Shown here: piece after piece, positions 1 to 7,318 of the stretch | Layout of the letters: each line of letters begins with the position of its first letter | Numbering within the stretch: the first letter of the stretch is position 1 | Source: DATJBF01 sp035515475 | GTDB taxonomy: Bacteria > Verrucomicrobiota > Verrucomicrobiia > Palsa-1439 | Direction of reading: 5' to 3' | DNA: 47,650 bases | Assembly (NCBI GenBank): GCA_035515475.1 | Contig: DATJBF010000091.1 | Coordinates: 1 to 47,650, forward strand | Notes under the pieces: model-generated | Database searches by the model: none | The model's input: only the letters and a program-made list of their open reading frames with translations | What the model was told of the DNA's origin: nothing | Translations under genes and position numbers: made by a program

Positions 1-235
1 CCGTCAGCTTCTCCACCGTCTCGATGGCCACGGTGTCGAGCGGCTTCTTCCGCCCGTCCTTCTGCACCGCCAGGTACTTGAGCGTCGAAAAATCCAGGTC
101 GTCAGCAAAAACAGCGGTGGACGATAAGAAGATCAGGAGAATGGTGTAGCCGCGCTTCTGCGAAGCGCGGAACCAACGTCCGGACCCATGCCGGCGCTTC
201 TCAGAAGCGCCGCTACAACTGAAACTCGTCTTCAC
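1..235 (-). CDS. ccsA: Cytochrome c biogenesis protein CcsA/ResC-type, N-terminal part (runs off the window)
   Basis: About 78 codons of a gene that continues past position 1. After a hydrophobic export segment (ILLIFLSSTAVFA) comes LKYLAVQKDGRKKPLDTVAIE, which resembles the conserved LPVQ..GR.KPLDTFA segment at the start of long CcsA-type cytochrome c biogenesis proteins. That family carries haem for attachment to apocytochromes together with ResB. The only ordinary start codon I find in frame is GTG at 235-233, which overlaps the ResB stop as GTGA, the usual sign of translational coupling. Between this GTG and the export segment lie about 24 codons made of two palindromic repeats (145-217) read through in frame. 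Alternatively translation starts at a non-canonical ATT (142) or CTG (136) and the repeats are untranslated. Family call is good; start is uncertain. Confidence 0.7.
   Translation of the reverse strand, partial: MKTSFSCSGASEKRRHGSGRWFRASQKRGYTILLIFLSSTAVFADDLDFSTLKYLAVQKDGRKKPLDTVAIETVEKLT
145..217. repeat. Pair of inverted REP-like palindromes (BIME-like)
   Basis: Two hairpins face each other. The left one has a 9-bp stem CCGCGCTTC (150-158) with GAAGCGCGG (162-170) and loop TGC. The right one has stem CGGCGCTTC (192-200) with GAAGCGCCG (204-212) and loop TCA. The outer ends are TGTAG (145-149) and CTACA (213-217), so the whole 73-bp unit is itself an inverted repeat. It lies inside the apparent 5' end of ccsA. 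Confidence 0.8.
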
Positions 236-2022
236 GCGGTCACCATCGCTTTCTGTCTTCGCCCCTCACCGTTTGCCCTTCCCTCTTCGCTCTTCTCCCG
301 CTGCAGCCACCCGCGTCCCCAAAACATCAACGCGATCCCGCCCACGATCAGCACCGCGCCCACCCATGTCACATACGTCACCCACAGCGGGGACTTCTTC
401 ACCTGCAACGCCGTGTATTTCAAATCGTTCGGGTTCCACGACGCCTGCGAAAACTTGTAGCCGTTGAACCAGGCGGGATGATTCATCCAGATCGAGGCGC
501 GCTGCGTCAACCCGCGCGCGTCGTCGTGAAAGATGACCTTGCTCGTCCATCCGGCCACGTTCATGCTGCCTTCGTCGCGCTCGACAATGAAATCCTCCAG
601 TTCGACGGTGAACGGCAACTGCATCGAATCCCAGCCGTACATGACGTGCACGGTTTTCCCGCCAACCGTCAGCACGACGGGTTGGCCGAACCGCACCCAG
701 GCTGCTTGTTCCTGTCCGCCGGTTCGGGCCGTTACCTGCACCGCCGGGGAACTGCCTTCGGGGTCGACGGGTGCCGGTTCGATCTGTTCCGACAGGATCG
801 CGTTGGCGACGTATTTCACCGGCGTAAACTCAAAATCCATCCAGCCCGTCGCGACCGGCTCGCCCACTTTCATCGGACCGGACTTGAAGCCCTCTCGCGA
901 CGCCACCGCATAATGCAACGATCCATCCGGCGCCAGCACGACCGTCATCACGCCGGTTCGACGTTGCGACGCTCCTCCGCCCGTCAGTCGTATCTGTGCG
1001 CCGATTGCGTTCCCGCGGGTGGTCGTCACAATCGGGCCGATCTCTTCGCTCGAGAAAACGAACTGACGTTCCTCGTCGTCGCCCCGGCTGAGAATGACCA
1101 CCGCCGCCGGATTATTCGGTTCGTTGGACGCGGTGGCCGGGTGGTGGTTCTCGTCCATGCGGAAATCCGGCCAATAACCGGCAATGTGGGCGCTGACGCC
1201 CGAATCACCCAGATCAACGTGCTTGTCGAGGTCCTCAGCGATGGGCAAGGTGAACTGTTTTTCTCCAATCGTAATCAGAAGTTGCGGCGCGGATTTCTTT
1301 GAACTATCGGGCGCAGTGGTCAACCGCTTCAAATCGTCGGCATCTCGGGCCATGACAAACTCGATTTGGGCAGGACCGATGTTCGCGTGACTCCGGTCAG
1401 GCGACGCGGCCACCAACCAATCGGTCACGTCCTGGCTCGCCATGTCGCTCTTCAATCGGAATTGCAGAGCCGGATTCGGGTCGGTGCCGCCGTCCTGCAC
1501 GAGTTGCATCACGCGCGAGTTCGGCAGGAACGTGCCGAGCGTCAGCCGCAAATCTTTCGAGACCTGAATCGCCGATGGTCTGACGGTTCCGTCATTTTTC
1601 TCCCGCAGCAGCGTTCTCGATCGGACGCCCGTTTCGGGCACGACGACCGTCAGCGCTTCGTCTTCGACCCGGACCAGGTTGGCCGGCGGGTTACCGACGC
1701 GCATTTCCATCATGCCTTCGGTGCCGTAATGGTACGCGGCGCTGCAGCCGCCGAGCAGGATGATGATCCCCGCGTGGGTGATGACGAACCCGACGTGCCG
1801 CCGTTTCCACGGCCAGCGAGTAAGGGCCGCGGCGGCGACGTTGACCGCCAGCAGCGCCAGCAAACCGTTGAACCACCAACTCCGGTAGATCACCTGCGCT
1901 GCCACCCGGGCGTTGTCCCGGGATTCGAGAAACGTCCCCGTGGCCATGGACATCGCCAGCAACAGCAACACGACGACCGCCAGCTTGAGCGAGCCGAAGA
2001 ATCTCAGAAACCGATTATGCAT
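232..2022 (-). CDS. resB: Cytochrome c biogenesis protein ResB
   Basis: Protein of 596 residues from ATG at 2022. A longer reading from 2064 would add 14 residues with no hydrophobic or family sign. The N-terminus MHNRFLRFFGSLKLAVVVLLLLAMSMATGTFLES is the first ResB membrane helix, including the usual short-loop TGTFLES. Two more helices follow (WWFNGLLALLAVNVAAAAL and HVGFVITHAGIIILLGG), then a periplasmic domain of roughly 420 residues, then a last helix (LWVTYVTWVGAVLIVGGIALMFWGR). This order matches ResB, which with CcsA delivers haem to apocytochrome c outside the cytoplasmic membrane (system II). The downstream ccsA overlaps its stop by four bases, so the pair is an operon. The C-terminal tail is charged and cytoplasmic. 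Confidence 0.88.
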   Translation of the reverse strand: MHNRFLRFFGSLKLAVVVLLLLAMSMATGTFLESRDNARVAAQVIYRSWWFNGLLALLAVNVAAAALTRWPWKRRHVGFVITHAGIIILLGGCSAAYHYGTEGMMEMRVGNPPANLVRVEDEALTVVVPETGVRSRTLLREKNDGTVRPSAIQVSKDLRLTLGTFLPNSRVMQLVQDGGTDPNPALQFRLKSDMASQDVTDWLVAASPDRSHANIGPAQIEFVMARDADDLKRLTTAPDSSKKSAPQLLITIGEKQFTLPIAEDLDKHVDLGDSGVSAHIAGYWPDFRMDENHHPATASNEPNNPAAVVILSRGDDEERQFVFSSEEIGPIVTTTRGNAIGAQIRLTGGGASQRRTGVMTVVLAPDGSLHYAVASREGFKSGPMKVGEPVATGWMDFEFTPVKYVANAILSEQIEPAPVDPEGSSPAVQVTARTGGQEQAAWVRFGQPVVLTVGGKTVHVMYGWDSMQLPFTVELEDFIVERDEGSMNVAGWTSKVIFHDDARGLTQRASIWMNHPAWFNGYKFSQASWNPNDLKYTALQVKKSPLWVTYVTWVGAVLIVGGIALMFWGRGWLQREKSEEGRANGEGRRQKAMVTA

Positions 2023-2115
2023 GACCCGATGCCGCCATCCTACCACTGCCGCGCAACGTTCCACAAGCCCCCGGACAAGTCAACGCGACGGATGTGTGGA
2101 TGGCTTGATCTGGAT

Positions 2116-2137
2116 GGCACAGGCGTGCCTGCCTGTG
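2116..2137 (+). repeat. Short dispersed repeat, GGCACAGGCGT-type, copy 1
   Basis: The 22 bases starting GGCACAGGCGTGCCTGCC match the reverse complement of 5635-5656 at all but one position. Both copies are partly self-complementary (CACAGGC against GCCTG.CTGTG). Both sit between genes. Confidence 0.7.
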
Positions 2138-2169
2138 TGTGCGTTTGTGTTGGCCGGGTGCCGCCATCC

Positions 2170-2231
2170 GGTAGGGCCGCGCTCCCGCGCGGCCCGGACA
2201 CGACGCGGACACGCCGGAGCGTGTCCCTACC
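2170..2231. repeat. Double-hairpin intergenic element, copy 1
   Basis: The outer stem GGTAGGG (2170-2176) pairs with CCCTACC (2225-2231). Inside are two further stems: GCCGCGC/GCGCGGC (2176-2182 with 2187-2193) and GACACGC/GCGTGTC (2208-2214 with 2219-2225). The folded form would be a three-way junction. A close copy is at 36119-36169 and a diverged one at 2246-2293. Confidence 0.8.
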
Positions 2232-2245
2232 AACGACCACGCACC

Positions 2246-2293
2246 GGTAAGGCTGCGCTCCGGCGCAGCTTGGCGCGACGCTGCGCGTCTACC
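2246..2293. repeat. Double-hairpin intergenic element, diverged copy 2
   Basis: It has the same plan as the element 15 bp upstream: outer GGTA (2246-2249) with TACC (2290-2293), an inner stem GCTGCGC/GCGCAGC with loop TCCG, and a second short stem GACGC/GCGTC. The sequence has drifted, but paired positions changed together, which suggests the fold was kept. Confidence 0.65.
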
Positions 2294-2422
2294 AACGGCT
2301 CATCAACTGCGAGCAGCCCCGAAGTTATCGGGGCAAAGCTCGTGGCCACAAGCGGCAACCGGAGTTCTCCACTTGGATTCTTCTGGCTGATAGCCGATGG
2401 CTGACGGCTGACAGCTATTCGC

Positions 2423-5400
2423 CTACGGCACCAGCCGGACGCGATAGAACCGGGCCGGCGCGTTGGTGGCGCCGCCCAGATGGAGCACGCTGATCTCCGT
2501 CTCACCCGTCCCCGTCGCCACGATTGCCGGATTCAGATCGATGAAATCGTTTGTGAACCCGCCGCTGTCGCCCGCAGTTGTCTGCAGTGCGTACCGCTTG
2601 CCGCCCACCGCGGTCCACGTCAGGAACATGTCGTCGTCATCGGGCCAAAGTTCAATGATCCGAAACGCCGACGCGTTGTTGGTGGGATCGGTACCAGCCT
2701 GATATTCTTCCAGATTGGACATTCCATCGCCGTCGGGGTCGGCATTGGCCACACTGGGATCCAGCGGGTCAAGGCCGTACTGCTGCTTCCACCAGTTTGG
2801 GATGCCGTCGCCAACGGCACTCGCATTCGGATCGAGCACGGCGGTGCCGTAGTTCAAGATGCCGCCGGTGCGGACAAATTGGGCGCAAGCGTTGGTCATG
2901 ACAAATTGGTCGACCTGCAACGTGCCGCCGTTGAGAATCAGTTTCCCGTTCCGCACCTCGAACACCGCATCGCCGGTCGCATTGGTGACGACGATGCTAC
3001 CGCTGTCCAACTCGACCCAGTTGTCGCAGGTGGCCGAGGCGGCGCCGATTATCAAGTTCGTGGCCGATACGCTTCCGCCTACGACCACCAACGAATTGCT
3101 CGACCCCTGGTAACCTATCTGCAAAGTGTTGTTCTGCCAGACGCCACCATCAAGCACGCGCGCGGTATTGGTATTGCTGGTCGAGGAGGAACCTAGATAA
3201 GCGTCGGCGTTGATGACTTGGCCGCCATTACTTACGACAAGCCCATTGCCAGGGCTGGTGTAGCCTACATACAGGCTATTATCGTTGCTCACGCACCCGC
3301 CGTTATCGACCACCAGATTGTTCCCCGCACCAAAATAGCCCACATACAAACCGCCGTCCACCCGCCACGTCGATCCAGTGCCGGTGATCAAGACGCTGTT
3401 GGCGAGGCTGCTGGAGTTATAGCCAACGTAGTTATCCGAACCGAGAGAGCCACCACTGACCAAGAATCCGCCATTGCTGATCACCAGAGTGTTGCCCCCG
3501 CCTGCATAACCGAGGTAGATGCCACTGGTATTACTCCACACTGACCCCGAGTCGCTTACCACGATGACGTTGCTCACGCTGCTGGAATTCAAACTGATGT
3601 GGGGGTCGCCCCTGCAAATCACCTGGCCGCCGTTGCGGATCGCCAGGCTGTTGGCTCGCCCCGAAAATCCGGGGTAGAGATCGCCAGTGTACCAGACCGC
3701 ATCCTGGCCGCTGACCAACACACTATTGTTGCTGCTGCTGGCATTGTAGCCCAAATACGAAGGGGCCAGTCCAACGCCCAAGTTCGGAGTAAACGCCCTC
3801 ACCGAACCGCCATTGGCGATGACCAACTTGTTACTTGCGCCTGAGTATCCAACATAGAGTGAACTATCATGCATCCAAATTGAGTCCGAACCGTCCACCA
3901 CAACAGAATTGCCAAGTGCCGTCGTGTTGCTGCCAATATATCCAAGTGAGCTGAAAACGTATCCGCTGTTGCTGATCGCCAAGCTGTTACCCGGGCCAGA
4001 CCCCCCCACGAAGAGGGAGCCGCCATTGCTCCAAACCGATCCGCTGTCCGTTACCAAAACGCGATTGTTTGCCGCCGCTGTAGCGCTGCCAATGTAGCCA
4101 AAGGCGTTGGAAACGCTTGCTCCGCCGCTAATCACCAAGCTGTTGCTCGCGCTTGAGTAGCCGATGTACAAGTTCGTGGCATTGTTCCAGAGAGAGCCGG
4201 GGCCGGTCACCAGGACCGAGTTACTGCGACTGTTCGTGTCGTACCCCACATAGCCAAATCTGTTCAGCACCTGACCGCCGTTTCCAATCGTCAGGTTGTT
4301 GCCGGCGCCATAGTAGCCCATGTACACGTCGTACCCGTTGCTCCAGACCGAGCCACCGTCGCTCACCACAACGGAGTTGCCCACAGAGTTCGTGTTCCGG
4401 CCGATGTATCCGTCGTGGTCGTAGGCGCCGCCTCCATCAGCGATCGCCAGGCTGTTACTCGCGCCCGAGTACCCCAGAAAGAGACTGGTGTGAGAACTAA
4501 GACTGTCGGTGATCCGCCAGACCGACCCGGTTCCAGTGACCACCACGCTGTTGTTGCTGCTGCCGGATCCGTAGGCGACGTAAGCGGTCCCGGCCGTGTT
4601 CAAGGCGCCGTTGACCGCTTGCCCGCCGTTGCTGATCACCAAGGTGTTGCCGGATCCGGAAAAACCCACGAGAACGTCCGCCGCATTGCTCCAAATCGAG
4701 CCGGAACCGGTGATCACGACGGCGTTGCCCGCTGCCGTAGTGTTGTTGCCGATGAACCCGTAGTTGGCGTAGACCTTGCCGCCGTCGGCAATCACCAGGC
4801 TGTTGCCCATACCAGAATTGCCGACATCGAGGTTAAGATAATTGCTCCAGACCGAGCCGCTGCCGGTCACCAACACCGCATTGTTGCTGCTGCCGTCATT
4901 ATAGCCGACCGCGCCGTTATCATTGCGCACCAACGCACCATTGCTGACCACCAAACTGTTGCCCGACCCGGAGTACCCGACGCTCAAGTCAAAAATGTTT
5001 CTCCAAGACGAGCCGGCCCCGCTAACGATCACGCGGTTGCCACTGCTGCTGACGTTGGAGCCCACACAGCTGTAGAGATTGCGTACCAACCCGCCATTGC
5101 TGATCACCAGACTATTGCCCGGGCCAGAGTTGCCAATCGTCAGGTCGTAACGATTGCTCCAAGCGGAACCGAGATCAGTAACCAACACGCTGTTGTTGCT
5201 GCTACCGGCTTCGTAGCCCACGTAGCCAAATCCGTTGGACAACGCAGCCCCGCCCTGGATCACCAACGCATCCGCATACGTGTTAGACGCGACCAGGTAA
5301 TCTCCCATCCAATTGCTCGCCACGCCGCTGATGATGTTGGTTTGAAAGTCGGTGGTGTATTGCGCGGCGGAGGGCCGGGAACAGAGAACGACCCCAGCAA

Positions 5401-5446
5401 CGAATCCCAAGATCAGACAGACACGCTTCATCGGCTGCCGTGGCAA
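2423..5446 (-). CDS. Exported T5SS/PEP-CTERM-associated repeat protein with TSP3-like calcium repeat
   Basis: Protein of 1007 residues. A signal peptide (MKRVCLILGFVAGVVLC...SAAQ) is followed by 14 copies of a roughly 50-residue repeat of the form GNSLVISNGG..(V)..N..GYIG..SSSNNSVLVTGSGSVWSN...LYVGYSG. This matches the autotransporter/PEP-CTERM-associated repeat that folds as beta-helix rungs. Near the C-terminus comes a calcium-type repeat (DGIPNWWKQQYGLDPLDP, DPDGDGMSNLEEY, AGTDP) and a tail ending ARFYRVRLVP. I see no PEP-CTERM anchor and no beta-barrel translocator, so the export or attachment route is unknown. Start: AGGAG lies 4 bases before TTG at 5446; an ATG at 5431 would drop five residues and keep the signal peptide. 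Probably a surface or secreted adhesin-like or structural protein; the role is not shown. Confidence 0.8.
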   Translation of the reverse strand: MPRQPMKRVCLILGFVAGVVLCSRPSAAQYTTDFQTNIISGVASNWMGDYLVASNTYADALVIQGGAALSNGFGYVGYEAGSSNNSVLVTDLGSAWSNRYDLTIGNSGPGNSLVISNGGLVRNLYSCVGSNVSSSGNRVIVSGAGSSWRNIFDLSVGYSGSGNSLVVSNGALVRNDNGAVGYNDGSSNNAVLVTGSGSVWSNYLNLDVGNSGMGNSLVIADGGKVYANYGFIGNNTTAAGNAVVITGSGSIWSNAADVLVGFSGSGNTLVISNGGQAVNGALNTAGTAYVAYGSGSSNNSVVVTGTGSVWRITDSLSSHTSLFLGYSGASNSLAIADGGGAYDHDGYIGRNTNSVGNSVVVSDGGSVWSNGYDVYMGYYGAGNNLTIGNGGQVLNRFGYVGYDTNSRSNSVLVTGPGSLWNNATNLYIGYSSASNSLVISGGASVSNAFGYIGSATAAANNRVLVTDSGSVWSNGGSLFVGGSGPGNSLAISNSGYVFSSLGYIGSNTTALGNSVVVDGSDSIWMHDSSLYVGYSGASNKLVIANGGSVRAFTPNLGVGLAPSYLGYNASSSNNSVLVSGQDAVWYTGDLYPGFSGRANSLAIRNGGQVICRGDPHISLNSSSVSNVIVVSDSGSVWSNTSGIYLGYAGGGNTLVISNGGFLVSGGSLGSDNYVGYNSSSLANSVLITGTGSTWRVDGGLYVGYFGAGNNLVVDNGGCVSNDNSLYVGYTSPGNGLVVSNGGQVINADAYLGSSSTSNTNTARVLDGGVWQNNTLQIGYQGSSNSLVVVGGSVSATNLIIGAASATCDNWVELDSGSIVVTNATGDAVFEVRNGKLILNGGTLQVDQFVMTNACAQFVRTGGILNYGTAVLDPNASAVGDGIPNWWKQQYGLDPLDPSVANADPDGDGMSNLEEYQAGTDPTNNASAFRIIELWPDDDDMFLTWTAVGGKRYALQTTAGDSGGFTNDFIDLNPAIVATGTGETEISVLHLGGATNAPARFYRVRLVP

Positions 5447-5563
5447 CTTTCTCCTGCCTCACAAGGGTGAAACAGCGCTTAGGTTAAGCTCATGATAGCC
5501 ACGCGACCCCTCCGATTCAAGCCAAATAGCCTGCGGTTTGGCGTTTAGCGAAGGCAGGAATTG

Positions 5564-5625
5564 AACCACAGAGGCGCAGAGAACACCGAGATAAACTCCT
5601 CTGAGCCCTCTGTGTCTCTGTGGTT
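5564..5625. repeat. AACCACAGAG-type dispersed inverted repeat
   Basis: The left arm AACCACAGAGGCGCAGAG (5564-5581) pairs with the right arm CTCTGTGTCTCTGTGGTT (5608-5625) with two mismatches around a 26-base centre. Repeats with this wording are known from intergenic regions of many bacteria. No promoter or gene is evident in it. Confidence 0.75.
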
Positions 5626-5634
5626 GCCACCCGC

Positions 5635-5656
5635 CACAGGCAGGGACGCCTGTGCC
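5635..5656 (-). repeat. Short dispersed repeat, GGCACAGGCGT-type, copy 2
   Basis: Reverse complement of the repeat at 2116-2137 with a single mismatch. It lies 10 bp after the AACCACAGAG element and 64 bp before the aldo/keto reductase start. Confidence 0.7.
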
Positions 5657-5719
5657 ACCATCGAAACTCAACACTGCCATTCTTGCCAAGCGTGCCCGAA
5701 TCGGTTAATCCATGGCGCG

Positions 5720-6688
5720 ATGGAGTACCGCACCTTCGGTAAAGCGGCCTGGCGCGTCGGCCGAATCGGACTGGGATGCTGGCAATTCGGCGGCGCCATC
5801 ACGCTCGACGGCCGACCCGACGGCTGGACCGGTATCCGCGACCACGAATCGATCGCCACCGTCCAGCGGGCCGTCGAACTCGGCATCAATTTCTTCGATA
5901 CCGCCGACATGTACGGCTGGGGCCACAGCGAGGAAATCGTCGGCCAAGCACTCAAACCCCATCGCGACCGCGTCTACATCGCCACCAAGGTCGGTTTCTG
6001 GCACGATGATCGGAACCGCCGCACGCTCAACGAGTCGAAGGATTACGTCCTCCGCGCCTGCGACGCCAGCCTGCGCCGACTCCAAACCGACCGCATCGAC
6101 CTCTACCAATGCCATCTCTGGCGGACGGAACGTTGGACGGAATTCCTCGACGCCTTCGAGACGCTGCAAGAACAGGGTAAGATCCGGTTCTACGGTGTCT
6201 CGACCAACGACTTCGACATGGTCCAACGCTTCAACGAGCGGAACCATCTCACGTCGGTGCAGTCGACCTACAACCTCCTCGACCGCCACGTCGAGAGGGA
6301 GATTCTGCCCTACTGCCAGGCGCACGACATCGCGTTCATCGCGCGCGGCCCGTTGGCGACCGGCAAACTCTCCGGCAACCTGACCAAGAACCACAGGTTC
6401 GAGGCCGACGACATCCGTAACAAGTGGCTCAAAGGCAGCGACCGCAAGCGGTTCGAGCGCGACATCGACACGGTCGAACGCCTCAAACCCGTCGCCCAAA
6501 AGTTCGGCTGTCGCCTGACCGAGTTGGCCCTGCGATTCGTGCTCACGCATCCCGTGGTGTCGACGACGATCCCCGGCACCAAGAACCGCCGCCAACTCGA
6601 CCACAACGTCGCCGCGGGCGCGTTGCCACACCTGACGGGAGAAGAACTGAAGGAGATCGAGCGGGCGTTGGGTGCGACGACACAATGA
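5720..6688 (+). CDS. Aldo/keto reductase
   Basis: Protein of 322 residues from ATG 5720. The frame is open back to 5561, but that stretch is repeat DNA, so the ATG before EYRTFGKAAWRVGRIGLGCWQFG is chosen. The AKR catalytic tetrad can be placed: Asp60 and Tyr65 (DTADMYGWGHSEE), Lys90 (IATKVGFW) and His132 (LYQCHLW). The C-terminal NADPH-binding part is present (STTIPGTKNRRQLDHNVAAG). Such enzymes are soluble NADPH-dependent oxidoreductases acting on aldehydes, ketones or sugars. It resembles the subgroup often annotated as predicted oxidoreductase or sugar-modifying; the substrate cannot be read from sequence. It appears to be a single gene with repeats on both sides. Confidence 0.9.
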   Translation: MEYRTFGKAAWRVGRIGLGCWQFGGAITLDGRPDGWTGIRDHESIATVQRAVELGINFFDTADMYGWGHSEEIVGQALKPHRDRVYIATKVGFWHDDRNRRTLNESKDYVLRACDASLRRLQTDRIDLYQCHLWRTERWTEFLDAFETLQEQGKIRFYGVSTNDFDMVQRFNERNHLTSVQSTYNLLDRHVEREILPYCQAHDIAFIARGPLATGKLSGNLTKNHRFEADDIRNKWLKGSDRKRFERDIDTVERLKPVAQKFGCRLTELALRFVLTHPVVSTTIPGTKNRRQLDHNVAAGALPHLTGEELKEIERALGATTQ

Positions 6689-6695
6689 CGGTGTA

Positions 6696-6755
6696 ATGGA
6701 GTGCTGGAGTGCTGGACAATTCCTCCGCAATACTCCATAACTCCAATACTCCAAT
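6696..6755. repeat. TGGAGT/ACTCCA dispersed repeat
   Basis: The left half is made of TGGAGTGC units (ATGGAGTGCTGGAGTGCTGG) and the right half of ACTCCA units (ACTCCATAACTCCAATACTCC). The halves are loosely complementary. It fills the gap between the reductase stop and the next gene, ending 6 bp before the ATG at 6762, so it may cover that gene's leader. Confidence 0.65.
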
Positions 6756-6761
6756 TCTCTT

Positions 6762-7271
6762 ATGCTCCGCATGCCCGTCATCTTCCTCGGCCTCGTGTTC
6801 TGGAACGTCGTGTTGTTCGCGGTCGCGATCTGGCTCGGCGTCACCCATCAGTCCGCCCACTGGCAACACCAAGCGACGGGCGTGCTCACGGCCCTCTACA
6901 CCTGCCTCACCCACTGCATCGTGATGATGCATTTCATGGGCTCCGGCAAGGGAATCAAAGAAGCCGTCCAGACTTACAACCTGCCCAACGATCCACAGAC
7001 CGGCTACACGCGCCGCAGCCGGAAGCTACACGGTCGCACCTCTGCCATGGCCACGTTGTCGGCCACGTTGGTCATGATGACGGCCTGGCTCGGCGGCGCG
7101 AAAGACGTGGGGATACTCAAGGGGTCGACGCACGCGTGGTTCGCCTGCTTTACCGTCGCATTCAATCTCTACGCGTTCTGGGTGGAGTACAAAGCCATCA
7201 CCGCAAACACGGCGATGATCCGCGAGATCAATGCGATGATTGCGGACAATGACCCTCTGGCCGAGGCGTGA
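6762..7271 (+). CDS. Four-helix membrane protein of unknown function
   Basis: Protein of 169 residues. ATG 6762 is used; ATG 6771 (MPVIFLG) is an equally possible start. Four hydrophobic segments are seen, near residues 4-26, 40-62, 93-112 and 122-144. Helix 2 ends in a His-rich stretch THCIVMMHFMGSGKGIKEA and the loop after it is basic (TRRSRKLHGR). The spaced histidines could bind metal or haem, but this is only a guess. I do not recognise the family. It is convergent with the amidohydrolase gene and separated from it by a strong hairpin. Confidence 0.65.
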   Translation: MLRMPVIFLGLVFWNVVLFAVAIWLGVTHQSAHWQHQATGVLTALYTCLTHCIVMMHFMGSGKGIKEAVQTYNLPNDPQTGYTRRSRKLHGRTSAMATLSATLVMMTAWLGGAKDVGILKGSTHAWFACFTVAFNLYAFWVEYKAITANTAMIREINAMIADNDPLAEA

Positions 7272-7277
7272 GCCTTG

Positions 7278-7318
7278 GCCGAAGCTTTCACCCGCCTCAG
7301 GCGGGCAAGCGCTTCGGC
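7278..7318. terminator. Long hairpin between convergent genes (possible two-way terminator)
   Basis: GCCGAAGC (7278-7285) pairs with GCTTCGGC (7311-7318), and inside it CCCGCC (7291-7296) pairs with GGCGGG (7300-7305) around loop TCA. It starts 6 bases after the stop at 7271 and reaches the stop codon of the opposite gene. There is no clear U-run, so it could equally be a REP-type repeat. Confidence 0.5.

Larger units (their letters stand above)
2023..2422. other. 400-bp gene-free stretch holding dispersed palindromic repeats
   Basis: I see no convincing gene here; the short reading frames are shadows with no family signal. The stretch holds one GGCACAGGCG-type repeat (2116-2137) and two neighbouring double-hairpin elements (2170-2231 and 2246-2293), listed separately. 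It must also contain the promoter of resB near 2023-2110, but I cannot point to a clear -35/-10 pair. Confidence 0.6.

Noticed and set aside
4415..5470. Plus-strand open frame of 351 codons opposite the repeat-protein gene
   Set aside because: The repetitive composition simply reflects the repeats on the other strand; no signal peptide or motif.
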